Assembly (NCBI GenBank): GCA_020832305.1
Contig: JAFIEV010000075.1
Coordinates: 1 to 64,000 of the forward strand
Direction of reading: 5' to 3'
Origin: Cyclobacteriaceae bacterium
GTDB taxonomy: Bacteria; Bacteroidota; Bacteroidia; Cytophagales; Cyclobacteriaceae
Length of the DNA: 64,000 bases
The notes under the pieces were generated by a model. It did not search any database. It saw only the letters and a list, made by a program, of their open reading frames with translations, and had not been told where the DNA came from. This document shows positions 17,190 through 26,277 of the stretch, piece after piece; the first letter of the stretch is position 1, and each line of letters starts with the position of its first letter. Both the position numbers and the translations under genes were made by a program.

Positions 17190-18662
17190 TCAATATCCAA
17201 GGTTTTGTACCAGATTAGGGTTGTTGTCAATTTGTTGTTGAGGCAAAGGAAAAAGTGCCTGAAAAGGTTTGGCGTTTATTCCTCTGTCAAGTGCCTGCTG
17301 AATATACTTACCATGGCGAATCAGGTCTTCACGACGGAGCCCTTCAGTATAAAATTCTCTTGCACGTTCGGCCAGAATAAAATCCCTTAAATCTTCCTTA
17401 GAGGCATAATCCGCCAGATTGATCAGGCTGGCATTGACTCTCCCTCTCACCTGATTAATTAAATCAATCGAGGTTTGATTCGGCCCTTGAATTTCATTGA
17501 GGGCTTCGGCCTTTGCAAGCATAATATCTGTTAATCTGATATAAGGAATGTCGTTTCCATTGGCGGCTCCAACCGCATTGGGGTCTGGCCAGTACTTAAA
17601 ACTTCTGGCGTCATTGAGGGCATTTCCGTTGGCATCCCTGTTCAACAAGGTTAGAGTTGTTTGTCCAATTTGAGTATATTCAGTTATAATTAATTGTCTT
17701 CGAATATCCTGGGGCTCAAAGGTTTCATAAAAATCTGTATACGTTCTGAACATTGCTCCGAAGTTCACCCAGTTGGGCTGTATTGGATAATTGGGAGGAA
17801 ATGCATGTGCCATATACACATTTGTTTGATTACTGCCTATTAAACATTCAAACCTGAATATAAATTCGTTGTTATTTTCTCCCTCCACGGCAAAAAGCCT
17901 GGTGTAATCGTCATACAGTGTATAATTGAGTTCCAGTACTTTATCAGCCGCATTCACACATTTTTGCCAATCCTTGTTATTTAAATAGAATTTCGTCAAC
18001 ATTGCCCAGGAGTTTCCCTTATTGGCCCTGCTTGAAAAACCGCCAGCATTTAGATTTTCCGCTGCAAAAAGAAGATCTCTTTCAACGTAGGCTCTGTACT
18101 CCTCTTCGGTGGGTCTGGGTGTATTTTTGCCTATTGACTCAATTTCATCTAAGGTAGCACCTTTAGGAATTTCAATGATAGGTGTCGGGCCAAATAAATT
18201 ATGCAACATGTAATATGCAAAGGCTCTTATAAACCGCGCTTCACCCTCGATTTGAATTCTGGTGGATTCTTCAATTCCAACCAGATCTGAAGCAACCATA
18301 AGCACATTGTTTGCACGGGCAATGGCTGCATAAAATGTATTGTATTGTCCATTGAAGAAATTCTCGTTTGGATCCCAGTTCCATTGCATGATAGGAACTA
18401 CCTGCCTTTCAAGACCACCACCTGACATTAGAGCTATGTCTGTTGAAAACTCACCCAAAATTGAGTAATTGTCTCTGTTGAAAAAACCGGTTACATTGAT
18501 CCCTGCATATGCACCCGTTAAAAGAGCATCAACCCCTGATTTATCCAATAAAAAAGTATTTGGATCGTACTGTGTGAATACCTCTTCATCCAGAAATCCC
18601 TGACAACCAATCACAAAGCTTGTGAAAATTGTGATAATGGCAATTTTTATATATTGTTTCAT
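17190..18662 (-). CDS. susD: SusD/RagB-type surface glycan-binding lipoprotein (PUL 1)
   Basis: Outer-membrane lipoprotein of 490 residues that caps the SusC transporter and binds the glycan. The lipoprotein signal ends FVIGC (C20), followed by QGFLDEE. The N-terminal TPR-like half includes RFIRAFAYYMLHNLFGPTP and WAMLTKFYLNNKDW. The C-terminal half has YIRLTDIMLAKAEALNE and the family ending FPLPQQQIDNNPNLVQNLGY. It starts 19 bases after susC, the standard pairing. Sugar specificity cannot be deduced. Confidence 0.95.
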   Translation of the reverse strand: MKQYIKIAIITIFTSFVIGCQGFLDEEVFTQYDPNTFLLDKSGVDALLTGAYAGINVTGFFNRDNYSILGEFSTDIALMSGGGLERQVVPIMQWNWDPNENFFNGQYNTFYAAIARANNVLMVASDLVGIEESTRIQIEGEARFIRAFAYYMLHNLFGPTPIIEIPKGATLDEIESIGKNTPRPTEEEYRAYVERDLLFAAENLNAGGFSSRANKGNSWAMLTKFYLNNKDWQKCVNAADKVLELNYTLYDDYTRLFAVEGENNNEFIFRFECLIGSNQTNVYMAHAFPPNYPIQPNWVNFGAMFRTYTDFYETFEPQDIRRQLIITEYTQIGQTTLTLLNRDANGNALNDARSFKYWPDPNAVGAANGNDIPYIRLTDIMLAKAEALNEIQGPNQTSIDLINQVRGRVNASLINLADYASKEDLRDFILAERAREFYTEGLRREDLIRHGKYIQQALDRGINAKPFQALFPLPQQQIDNNPNLVQNLGY

Positions 18663-18681
18663 CTTCGTGTCATTTTAAAAT

Positions 18682-21600
18682 TTAAAATCTAACTTCAATA
18701 CCAGCCCTAAAGGTTCTTGCCAGCGGATAGCTATTGTAGTTTACCCTGGAAACGCTATCTCCCGTAGCACTTGCATCCGGATCAAACCCTTTAAAGTTTG
18801 TAATGGTAAGCAAGTTGTCAGCTGAAATAAATGTTCTTAAAAATGAGATGAATTTAATGTTTTCCACAGGCACCAGATATCCAAGTGTAATGTTTCTAAT
18901 TCGTACAAATGAAGCATCCACTACGGTCCATGAGTTAATGGCTCTGGCACCACCATACAAGCTGTTGTTTGCTCCTATTGGAAAATCATTGGTAGGGTTT
19001 TCCGGGGTCCATCTGTTTAGGAAATATTCAGAAATCGAGTTACGGGCAAAATTTGTTGGATAGAGAGATTCCGTAACATTCGCATCTAAGGTTTCAATTC
19101 CCTGAACTCCCAGAACAAATACATCAAAAGTAAACCTTTTATAGGATAATGAATTGTTGATTCCAAAGCTGAAATCTGGAAAAGGATCACCAATTACAAC
19201 CCTGTCCTGATCGTTAATAACGCCGTCATTATTTTGGTCTACAAATCTCGGCATCCCAGCACGATAACCATTTACGGGAGGAGTCGCAGCACTTGCAATA
19301 TCATCACCTAGTTGAAAAATTCCATCAATCTCATATCCATAAAAAGCGAAAAGGGGTGAACCCTCCTGTACTATGGTATAGTTGTTGATAAACGTGCCTA
19401 TATTTCCACCTATTAATTGTTGTGTGAAATCCGGTAATTTCGTGACCTCATTTTTCAAGAAAGAAAAGTTCCAATTGGTTTTCCATTTTACTTCACCGAC
19501 TAAATTTTGGGTTTTAACTCCAATTTCCACTCCTCTGTTTAACACTTCACCAAAATTTGTCCTTACTGAAGTAAAACCTACAACTGATGGTAAGGGCTTA
19601 ACAAATAATTGATCGACGGTTCTTCTGTTGAAAAAATCAACAGATCCAGAAATCCTTTCTTTTATAAAGGAAAAATCTAAACCAACATTAAACTCTTTTG
19701 TGGTTTCCCATCTTAAATCAGGATTTGGCAATCTGGCAGGCAATACTCCCTGGAAAATTGAACCACCGAAAACGGCATTACCTCCCGCAACCAATGTTTG
19801 GATCGTCTCAAAGTTATTTATCCCTTGATTCCCAAGTTCACCATAACCGACCCTTAATTTTAAGTATTCTATAGAACTAATGTTTTGCATAAAAGCTTCT
19901 TCAGAGATGGTCCATGCTACCGATCCTGAAGGAAAGAAAGCATACCTGTTTTGTTTTGAAAAACGAGAGGAACCATCAACCCTAAATGAAGCTGTTGCAT
20001 GAAATTTATCTTTAAATCCATAGGTGGCCCTTCCTAAAAAGCCATTTAATGTATTTTTGTTTTTAAAACTAGATACATCATCACGTAGCTCACCATCACC
20101 GCTTTGCAGAAGATTTGTGTTCGTTACATCGGATAAGAATCCTGCAGAACTTGCGCCCACACCTCTTGAAACAAATTCTTCAAAAGTTACACCGCCCAAC
20201 ATTGAAAAATTATGATTTTGGCCGAAAGATTTATTATATGTGAGTAAATATTCTGCCAGCCATTGAGAGAATTGATTGCTTGAGACATTTCCAATTCCTC
20301 CATTCGCTCTGCCTAATTGGGTAACCCTACTTCTATAAAAGTCGGTTCTGCCTGAATTTGAACTCGCACCCAATCTGATTGTAGCTTTAAGATTATTCAA
20401 AATTTCATAATCTGCTGTAAGGGAACCATAAAACTGATTTCTGTCTTGCAAATTGGTAATGCCATTAATCAATGCAATTGGGTTATCTAATGCTATTGTG
20501 GGATTTAAATAATAAAATCCTTGATTGTCAAGACCTGTTGGTAAAGTCGGATCAAATTGAATCGCAGAGTTGATAGGGCCGGCATTTTCATTGGCTGCAT
20601 TTGAAAACAGAATATTATTGAACTTTTCATGGGTAAAGTTCATACTGGTACCTATGGTAAGCTTATCAGATGGCATAGATTGAACATTTATTCTGGCATT
20701 GTACTTTTTGTAGCCAGAGGTATTTACGATGCCATCCTGATCAAAATAGTTTAAACCCACATAATAATTGCCTTTAGCCGTCCCATCTGAAAAACTAAGT
20801 TGGTGATTCTGAACTGGCGCTCTTCTGAAAATCTCGTTTTGCCAATTCGTCCCTTCTCCAATCGCATTAATTTCTGCTTCAGAATACCTTTGCTGGTTTG
20901 TTCTGAGATTCACCAACCTCATGTAGTCAGAAGCACCTAAAACATCAACCTGTTCTGAGATACTTTGTGTTCCAAAATAGTTGTTATAAGTAAAAGTAGG
21001 TTTGTCTACCCTGCCCTTTTTTGTGGTGATTAAAACAACCCCATTAGCGGCACGTGTGCCATAGATTGCAGCAGCTGATGCATCCTTTAATACTTCTATA
21101 GATTCAATATCATCCGGACTGAGTGCCTGAGGATCTACGCCGGGAAGACCATCCACGACAAAAAGTACGGCATTTGAACTGTTTATTGAGCCTGCGCCCC
21201 TTATCTGAATTTTAATGCCTCCACCTGGCGCAGAACTAACCTGACTTACATTTACCCCTGCTACTGCACCATTTAATAGCTGAACAGCGTTGACGTTTAC
21301 ACCCGGGCTAAACTCGTCAGGCTTTACGGAAGCAACAGATCCAGTCAGGTCTCTTTTTCGCTGCGTTCCATATCCCACCACCACAATTTCCTCCAGTGCT
21401 GTTACGTCTAAGGTTAAAGTTAGATTTATCACATTTCGGTTTCCAACTGTTACATTTTCCGTTAAATAACCAACAGAACTAAAAGCAAGCACCGTTTCTG
21501 GTCCCGTCACATTAATGCTGTAATTTCCATTGATATCCGTTACCGTTCCTGTGCTGGTGCCCCTGATCACCACATTCACCCCGGGCAATCCTTCAGGACT

Positions 21601-22038
21601 GTCAGATGAGGTCACCCTGCCGGTAATGGTTATGGTCTGTTCTTCGATGATTATTTCCTGTTTTTCACCCAGACTAAGAATAGGCTGCACATTGATATTG
21701 TTATTCACCTGACGAAATTGTAATCCACTTTGACGTCCTACTTCTACAAGCAGATCTGAAACGCTGCGGTTTCCGGGGGTCACGGTAATCAGGTCTCTTT
21801 TACTAACTTCTACAGACCGGTATACAAACTTGTATTCTGTATTTTTTTCGATCTCATTAAATACCGATTTCAGGGATCTTTCTTCAAAACCTATGTTGAG
21901 GTATACGTCGCGAATATTTTTCACCTGAGCGTTGCCATCCATGGCTGCAAGCATATTAAACAGCATAAGCTGAAAAATAAAGCCGTATAACAGGTTCTTA
22001 CTAAGCATGGTTATGCATTTAAGTAGTTTCTTTTTCAT
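18682..22038 (-). CDS. susC: SusC-type TonB-dependent transporter with STN domain (PUL 1)
   Basis: Outer-membrane importer for oligosaccharides, 1118 residues. After the signal peptide (to about residue 38) comes an STN domain (about 45-115; SLKSVFNEIEKNTEYKFVYR), which usually contacts FecR anti-sigma factors. Next is a carboxypeptidase-like domain (about 137-212; GLPGVNVVIRGTSTGTVTD), then the TonB-box region EEIVVVGYGTQRKRDLTG and the plug (IQIRGAGSINSSNAVLFVVDG). The barrel follows, ending in LARTFRAGIEVRF. The gene follows sigma and fecR on the same strand, the arrangement of trans-envelope induction. An antisense RNA candidate overlaps its leader at 22052-22163. Confidence 0.96.
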   Translation of the reverse strand: MKKKLLKCITMLSKNLLYGFIFQLMLFNMLAAMDGNAQVKNIRDVYLNIGFEERSLKSVFNEIEKNTEYKFVYRSVEVSKRDLITVTPGNRSVSDLLVEVGRQSGLQFRQVNNNINVQPILSLGEKQEIIIEEQTITITGRVTSSDSPEGLPGVNVVIRGTSTGTVTDINGNYSINVTGPETVLAFSSVGYLTENVTVGNRNVINLTLTLDVTALEEIVVVGYGTQRKRDLTGSVASVKPDEFSPGVNVNAVQLLNGAVAGVNVSQVSSAPGGGIKIQIRGAGSINSSNAVLFVVDGLPGVDPQALSPDDIESIEVLKDASAAAIYGTRAANGVVLITTKKGRVDKPTFTYNNYFGTQSISEQVDVLGASDYMRLVNLRTNQQRYSEAEINAIGEGTNWQNEIFRRAPVQNHQLSFSDGTAKGNYYVGLNYFDQDGIVNTSGYKKYNARINVQSMPSDKLTIGTSMNFTHEKFNNILFSNAANENAGPINSAIQFDPTLPTGLDNQGFYYLNPTIALDNPIALINGITNLQDRNQFYGSLTADYEILNNLKATIRLGASSNSGRTDFYRSRVTQLGRANGGIGNVSSNQFSQWLAEYLLTYNKSFGQNHNFSMLGGVTFEEFVSRGVGASSAGFLSDVTNTNLLQSGDGELRDDVSSFKNKNTLNGFLGRATYGFKDKFHATASFRVDGSSRFSKQNRYAFFPSGSVAWTISEEAFMQNISSIEYLKLRVGYGELGNQGINNFETIQTLVAGGNAVFGGSIFQGVLPARLPNPDLRWETTKEFNVGLDFSFIKERISGSVDFFNRRTVDQLFVKPLPSVVGFTSVRTNFGEVLNRGVEIGVKTQNLVGEVKWKTNWNFSFLKNEVTKLPDFTQQLIGGNIGTFINNYTIVQEGSPLFAFYGYEIDGIFQLGDDIASAATPPVNGYRAGMPRFVDQNNDGVINDQDRVVIGDPFPDFSFGINNSLSYKRFTFDVFVLGVQGIETLDANVTESLYPTNFARNSISEYFLNRWTPENPTNDFPIGANNSLYGGARAINSWTVVDASFVRIRNITLGYLVPVENIKFISFLRTFISADNLLTITNFKGFDPDASATGDSVSRVNYNSYPLARTFRAGIEVRF

Positions 22039-22045
22039 ATATTTG
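22038..22045 (+). promoter_or_regulatory. Antisense -7 promoter element TATATTTG
   Basis: An exact match to the Bacteroidota -7 element TAnnTTTG lies on the plus strand, overlapping the susC start codon. The -33 element is weak. It is positioned to drive the antisense RNA ending at 22163. Confidence 0.45.
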
Positions 22046-22051
22046 TACAGT

Positions 22052-22163
22052 TTTCATTAAAAATGTTTACATACCGATATATGACCAGGTTCCAATTGAT
22101 TTTATATCGGTTTTTGATGATTTCAGCACCGGTAGTGTTTCCCGCATCACCGGTGTTTTTTTT
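22052..22163 (+). ncRNA. Candidate cis-antisense sRNA over the susC leader of PUL 1
   Basis: On the plus strand two stem-loops lie in the gap between fecR and susC. The first pairs ACCGATATA (22073-22081) with TATATCGGT (22103-22111). The second pairs CACCGGT (22127-22133) with ACCGGTG (22149-22155), followed by eight T residues, a textbook terminator oriented opposite to the PUL genes. No plus-strand gene lies upstream to need it. With the promoter element at 22038 this gives an RNA of about 110 nt. Repressive antisense RNAs at susC leaders are known in Bacteroides (DonS type). The 5' end is estimated. Confidence 0.5.
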
Positions 22164-22203
22164 AGAATGATTTCTTTCGTTCTATTGTTTCATAAGCATC
22201 TTT

Positions 22204-23259
22204 TTATTGGTTAAATGTAATGTTTACCAGTTTTCCTTTTAATTCGTAATCAAACATAACGGTGTACGATAGACTCTGCAGAACATTGTCCAGAATCTCA
22301 TTGTCAAACCTGCCATTGACCTTTACTTGCCTTTCTAATGGCCGGTTTTTCAACTGAATTGTTACACCATACCAGTCTTCCAAAACCCTCATCATTTCTT
22401 CAATACTCACATTTTTGAAAAGGATAATGCCCGATTTCCAGGCCAGGGTTTCTTCAATATTTACTTCGTAGCTCTCCAGGCTGGCCGATTTCTTCAGAAA
22501 TTTTACACCCTCACCAGGTGAAAGGGTTTTTATCTGCCCGCTATTTGATAAAGGAGATGTTTTTACCTCTCCGGTAATCAAAGCCAATGCGGCATACCCT
22601 TCTTTTTCAAAATCCTTTACATTGAAAGACGTACCGGTTACCTCTACCTTGAGATGATCTGAATATACAATAAAGGGCATATCTTTATTTTCAACCACTT
22701 CAAAAAAGGCTTCTCCTTTTATCCATACCTTTCTTACTGATTCTGTAAATTTTTCGGGAAAGCGGACTTCACTGCCTGAATTCAATGTGGCTATACTTCC
22801 ATCGGGAAATTTAACCGCCCTTTTCATTCCCTGCGGTACAGCAACTACTTCCATGGCTATTTGCGGCTGCTGCTCTGCAACTTCTGCTGGCTGATGTAAA
22901 AAGTGAGTCAAGGAAAAGAAAGTGACTATAGCAGCTACGACCGCAGCGGCATACCATCTTTTGGTATAGCTGTCCAATTTCCTTTCATAATACAAAACTT
23001 CCCGCTTTTCCCGATCATTTTTATACTGCCAGATATGCTTAAACATAGCATTGTAATTGTCAGGAGATAAGGTTTTCTGATTTTTAATGCGGATGGATAG
23101 GAGTATGGCCCGTGCTTCCTGCAGGTCTTCCAGCTTATCCGGATTCATCTCCATCCACTTGTTCCAGTAGTTTTTTGCTTCCCCTTCCGGATGGCGAACC
23201 CAGTCGACAAACAAATCATTGTTTAGCAGGTCTGCAATATGTTTGTAGTCTTTGGACAT
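22204..23259 (-). CDS. FecR-family anti-sigma factor (PUL 1)
   Basis: Inner-membrane anti-sigma factor of 351 residues. The cytoplasmic N-terminus has the conserved DWVRHPEGEAKNYWNKW. One membrane helix follows at about residues 105-120 (WYAAAVVAAIVTFFSL). The periplasmic FecR domain has MKRAVKFPDGSIATLNSGSE and KVWIKGEAFFEVVEN, and a DUF4974-like end NVSIEEMMRVLEDWYGV. It should hold the adjacent ECF sigma factor and release it when the STN domain of SusC signals. The start is ATG 23259; the frame extends six codons to a TTG only. Confidence 0.92.
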   Translation of the reverse strand: MSKDYKHIADLLNNDLFVDWVRHPEGEAKNYWNKWMEMNPDKLEDLQEARAILLSIRIKNQKTLSPDNYNAMFKHIWQYKNDREKREVLYYERKLDSYTKRWYAAAVVAAIVTFFSLTHFLHQPAEVAEQQPQIAMEVVAVPQGMKRAVKFPDGSIATLNSGSEVRFPEKFTESVRKVWIKGEAFFEVVENKDMPFIVYSDHLKVEVTGTSFNVKDFEKEGYAALALITGEVKTSPLSNSGQIKTLSPGEGVKFLKKSASLESYEVNIEETLAWKSGIILFKNVSIEEMMRVLEDWYGVTIQLKNRPLERQVKVNGRFDNEILDNVLQSLSYTVMFDYELKGKLVNITFNQ

Positions 23260-23443
23260 ATTTTCTCTATTCTCCAACTAAGAGACACAGAAATTAGATA
23301 TGACCACAAGGCTTTTGAAAATTTATATACAATTTATTTTTTAGAGTAATTATTTGAAAATATGCTGCATATAGCCATTGATAAGTATGAATTTGATAAA
23401 GAAGGTAGAGTTGTGCTAATCAAAAATTCCAGGGGATTCAGTA

Positions 23444-24109
23444 TTAATGATGCAGGGCCGACAGCAATATAAAAATCATCAGGTCATTTTTTCGATGGCC
23501 CAGCAGTTTGGTGAGTGATTCGATGGCCCGGTAAATGAGTACACGGGCAGATTTTACTTTCTCAAGGCTCATGATCTCTGCAATTTCTGCATAGCTCATT
23601 TCTTCAAAAAAATACAGGGAGATGGCCTCCCGCTGCCTGAAGGTCAATTGATTTATGGCCTTAATTAAAATATCTCTTTGCTCCTGTGAGAAGTTTCCGG
23701 ATATCATCAGGGTATCCGGGGCGGCTTCCATGGTAAAACCTGTTTCTTCGTTGGGATGAACGAACAGCTGGCTGCGTTTGTTTTGACGAAGAATTCTCCT
23801 TCGCAGGCTGGCGTAAAGATAAAAGCGTGGCGTTACAGTTTTGCTAATGGATTTGCGTTTGTCAATGAGGTTGCAAAAGACATCCTGTATGCTGTCCCGT
23901 ACGAGCTCTTCATTCTTTACCAGCTGACATCCGTAGGCATACATTTTCTCGACAAAAAAGCTATACAAGCTAGCCAGGGCTGTGTCGTTTCCATCAATAA
24001 ATTCAACCCAAACTTTGGCGTAATCTTCCTGTTCCAGGGGTTTATCTGATTTGGAAACCGGGATGTCCAAAGATTTATGTATGTTGAATTCTGGAATATA
24101 TTCACCCAT
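23444..24109 (-). CDS. ECF RNA polymerase sigma-70 factor (PUL 1)
   Basis: Extracytoplasmic-function sigma factor of 221 residues. Region 2 includes LYSFFVEKMYAYGCQL and DSIQDVFCNLID. Region 4 is the helix-turn-helix QLTFRQREAISLYFFEEMSYAEIAEI (LTFRQREAISL, then MSYAEIAEIM). A hydrophobic C-terminal tail (DLMIFILLSAL) is common in this PUL-associated class. The start is taken at ATG 24109 (MGEYIPEF), preceded by AGGGAG; an ATG at 24208 would add 33 residues that look unrelated to sigma factors. It is expected to activate the downstream susCD operon and to be held by the FecR protein 184 bases away. Confidence 0.9.
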   Translation of the reverse strand: MGEYIPEFNIHKSLDIPVSKSDKPLEQEDYAKVWVEFIDGNDTALASLYSFFVEKMYAYGCQLVKNEELVRDSIQDVFCNLIDKRKSISKTVTPRFYLYASLRRRILRQNKRSQLFVHPNEETGFTMEAAPDTLMISGNFSQEQRDILIKAINQLTFRQREAISLYFFEEMSYAEIAEIMSLEKVKSARVLIYRAIESLTKLLGHRKNDLMIFILLSALHH

Positions 24110-24405
24110 TTCTCCCTGAAAGGTCCAATGCTTGAGATTATTATGTAACAAATATGGAAAATTCCCATTAAAGATGCAAATCGTAAATTGGCTAACCTGC
24201 GGAGCCATTATCTGGAATCCTTTTTTAAGGGGGAGTGTTCATTTACAAAGTATCTGTTGCTTGTCAATAATTTTTATGATGTAAACGACCCCCTTTTAAG
24301 CCTGTGAATATTGTAATCTTTTTAAATAATTGTATAACAACCTAATTAATTAATTACTGCACTTTTATAATCTGGCAATTCAACTGCAAAGTAATCATAA
24401 AAACA

Positions 24406-24648
24406 ATGAGCACAAGTAAAAAAGACAACAGCCATCAGGCAAACGATAAACTGTCTAAAGAAAAAAAGAAACAGAAAAACAAGAGAAAAACACTCGCTCC
24501 TAAAGATCCAGACCATAATAAAAAATCTGGCAAAGGCATTCCTCAAGAAAAAGCCAGGGAGGATCAGGTTTTAGCAAGGATTAATAGCGATCAAAAAAAA
24601 GACTGTGATACCCCGCCAAAGAGAGACAATCAATCTACTACTGAATAA
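24406..24648 (+). CDS. Small Lys-rich hypothetical protein
   Basis: Protein of 80 residues, very rich in Lys, Asp, Gln and Asn (for example KLSKEKKKQKNKRKT), with no signal peptide and no hydrophobic core, so probably disordered and cytoplasmic. It lies 53 bases before a DUF892 stress-type protein on the same strand. Many Bacteroidota and proteobacteria have such small charged proteins next to DUF892 genes. I do not recognise the family. It is favoured over the antisense frame because of its codon use and neighbour. Confidence 0.55.
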   Translation: MSTSKKDNSHQANDKLSKEKKKQKNKRKTLAPKDPDHNKKSGKGIPQEKAREDQVLARINSDQKKDCDTPPKRDNQSTTE

Positions 24649-24701
24649 TCATAATTCACCCATCCATTGCGTGAAAATGATTATTAAAAAACAGCCTGTT
24701 T

Positions 24702-25205
24702 ATGAAATCATTTGAAGATAAATTAAAAGACATTTACCTGGAAGAGAAGAAAATGTCCAAAACAGTTTCCGACATAATTGAGAGCGCAACATCACCAGCA
24801 TTAATCACAGCATTAAAGGATTATTTAGAAAAAAGCAACCAACTGGTAGAAAACCTGGAACAAATATTTGCTCGCTTAGAAAAAAATGCAGCTGAAAGGC
24901 ATAGTGAGGAAATGGAGGAACTGGTTAAAGAAGCGATTGAAATTATGGAATCGCATGAATCTTGCACAAACCGCCATGCAGGTAATTCTTCAACAACTCA
25001 AGACATAAAATATTTAGAATTTGCCACCTACGAAACAATTAGCCAATTTGACGTAACGCTGGATTTATTTAAAGCCTTCACTCTCTTAGCTGCAAAGCTT
25101 GAAGAAGAAAAATCCGTTGAAGAAATGCTGTCAAAATTAGATAATGCAACTATAAATATTGAAGAAATAGAAGCATTTAAAGATTTTTCCTCAAAGAACA
25201 TTTAA
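24702..25205 (+). CDS. DUF892 (YciF-like) ferritin-fold protein
   Basis: Helical protein of 167 residues. The DUF892 pattern is clear at the start: FEDKLKDIYLEEKKMSKTVS (compare LxDxYxAEKQL), then ATSPALITALKDYLEKSNQL and VENLEQIFARLEKNA. The second half has FATYETISQFDVTLDLFKAF. The family has a ferritin-like four-helix bundle with a di-metal site and is induced by stress in several bacteria. Here the metal ligands in the second half (usually E...H) are only partly recognisable. It lies in a run of plus-strand small genes. Confidence 0.78.
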   Translation: MKSFEDKLKDIYLEEKKMSKTVSDIIESATSPALITALKDYLEKSNQLVENLEQIFARLEKNAAERHSEEMEELVKEAIEIMESHESCTNRHAGNSSTTQDIKYLEFATYETISQFDVTLDLFKAFTLLAAKLEEEKSVEEMLSKLDNATINIEEIEAFKDFSSKNI

Positions 25206-25357
25206 GGATACTAATAACAGGAGCTATGAAATTGGGCGGAAGTTGTCTTGGTATACTTGTAGCAATAATTGCTTTCTGGATAGTGTTTGAAGGTGCACCG
25301 TTAAGAATAGATTCAAATATTAATATCAAGACTAATCGTACTATAAAAAGTGAAATA

Positions 25358-25681
25358 ATGAATAAATTATCTTTAGCAATCGCAACAATCATGATAAGTG
25401 TTGGTGCAAATGCACAGTCGGATTCTATAAATGTTAAAATGAATTGGCACGATAATGAAACAGTCGATTTTAAAAGTATTCAGGAAGGTTATATGTTTCA
25501 TAATGGTGAAATGCTGGTGGTAAAAGACGGAATAGCCACACCAATGGAAAACATCATTACGCTTAACAATGGAATAATGATTTTGTGTGACGGGACCTGC
25601 ATTAAAGAAGACGGAACAACCTTTCTGTTCAAAGAAGGCGAGTATATGGATATGACCGGAAAAATGATGACAAAAAAATGA
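25358..25681 (+). CDS. Secreted DUF6799-like protein
   Basis: Exported protein of 107 residues. The start at ATG 25358 gives a good signal peptide (MNKLSLAIATIMISVGANAQ). The frame is open upstream to 25226 and would add an unlikely N-terminal membrane segment. The mature part contains two beta-hairpin repeats: GYMFHNGEMLVVKDGIATPM, and then NGIMILCDGTCIKEDGTT, with a final FKEGEYMDMTGKM. This matches DUF6799-type repeats found in Bacteroidota periplasmic proteins. The function is unknown. Confidence 0.65.
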   Translation: MNKLSLAIATIMISVGANAQSDSINVKMNWHDNETVDFKSIQEGYMFHNGEMLVVKDGIATPMENIITLNNGIMILCDGTCIKEDGTTFLFKEGEYMDMTGKMMTKK

Positions 25682-25747
25682 CCTCACATTTGGCGCTATT
25701 CCTGCTAATATTTCTGCCAATGAGTCAAACGGCATCTTTCCATGGAT

Positions 25748-25873
25748 AATTCGCTCGTCATTGTGCCACTTATTTCGGTGATGTTGTGCCAGGTATTTCA
25801 CTGATGTTGTGCCATTTTTGGGAGCTGTTTCGCTGGCCATTGTGCCAATTATTTCGCTCGCCATTATGCCAAT
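25748..25873. repeat. Five imperfect 24-bp direct repeats (transposon-end-like)
   Basis: Copies start at about 25748, 25772, 25796, 25827 and 25851. The consensus is TTTCGCTGGCCATTGTGCCA followed by ATTA. Multiple short repeats of this sort are typical of the terminal regions of IS21-family elements, but no istA/istB genes are present. It may be a solo end left after deletion. Confidence 0.5.
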
Positions 25874-26196
25874 GCTAGCGCACGCGTGCCGAGTGTGCTT
25901 TATTCGTCTATATATACACAGAATATCAATGACTTATACTAAAAAGTATTCAGTGTCACCAGGGAATACGTGCCTCTGCTGTAAGGGTAGACAAATTCGG
26001 AAAAAATGCTGGCAACCAGTCAGACCGCTACCTCGCATTATGTCTCCTCACCCTTTGGAAAGTTATAATAGCGGTTTTTGTGCAATCTCTGGCTGTTGGC
26101 CTGCTGTTGTCCTTTTTGAGCCTGCGAAAACTTTCCGAAAGTTAAAGCACGCATAATGATACGGTTTCCTCGCAAAAGACTTAATTAATGTATGCT

Positions 26197-26277
26197 GGCC
26201 TCCGTCCTCGATTTAAATTGAGGGGAAACCGAAATCCCGGAAAGCCTAGCCTTCGGGACGATGTGCCATATTAGGCA
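26197..26277. repeat. Lone copy of the CGAAATCCCG repeat
   Basis: The segment GTCCTCGATTTAAATTGAGG, then GGAAACCGAAATCCCGGAAA and CCTTCGGGACG, matches the core of the tandem units at 13641-14050 with several substitutions. Confidence 0.65.

Noticed and set aside
22127-22163. Terminator for the fecR gene
   Set aside because: fecR is on the minus strand; the T-run lies on the plus-strand side of the hairpin, the wrong orientation to end fecR transcription.
24346-24546. Minus-strand hydrophobic frame opposite the Lys-rich protein
   Set aside because: The hydrophobic look is a by-product of Lys codons (AAA/AAG read as Phe/Leu in reverse); the plus-strand frame fits its neighbours better.
25809-26156. 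Plus-strand frame of 115 codons
   Set aside because: It begins inside the 24-bp repeat array, is Cys- and Arg-rich without order, and has no homologue-like motif.
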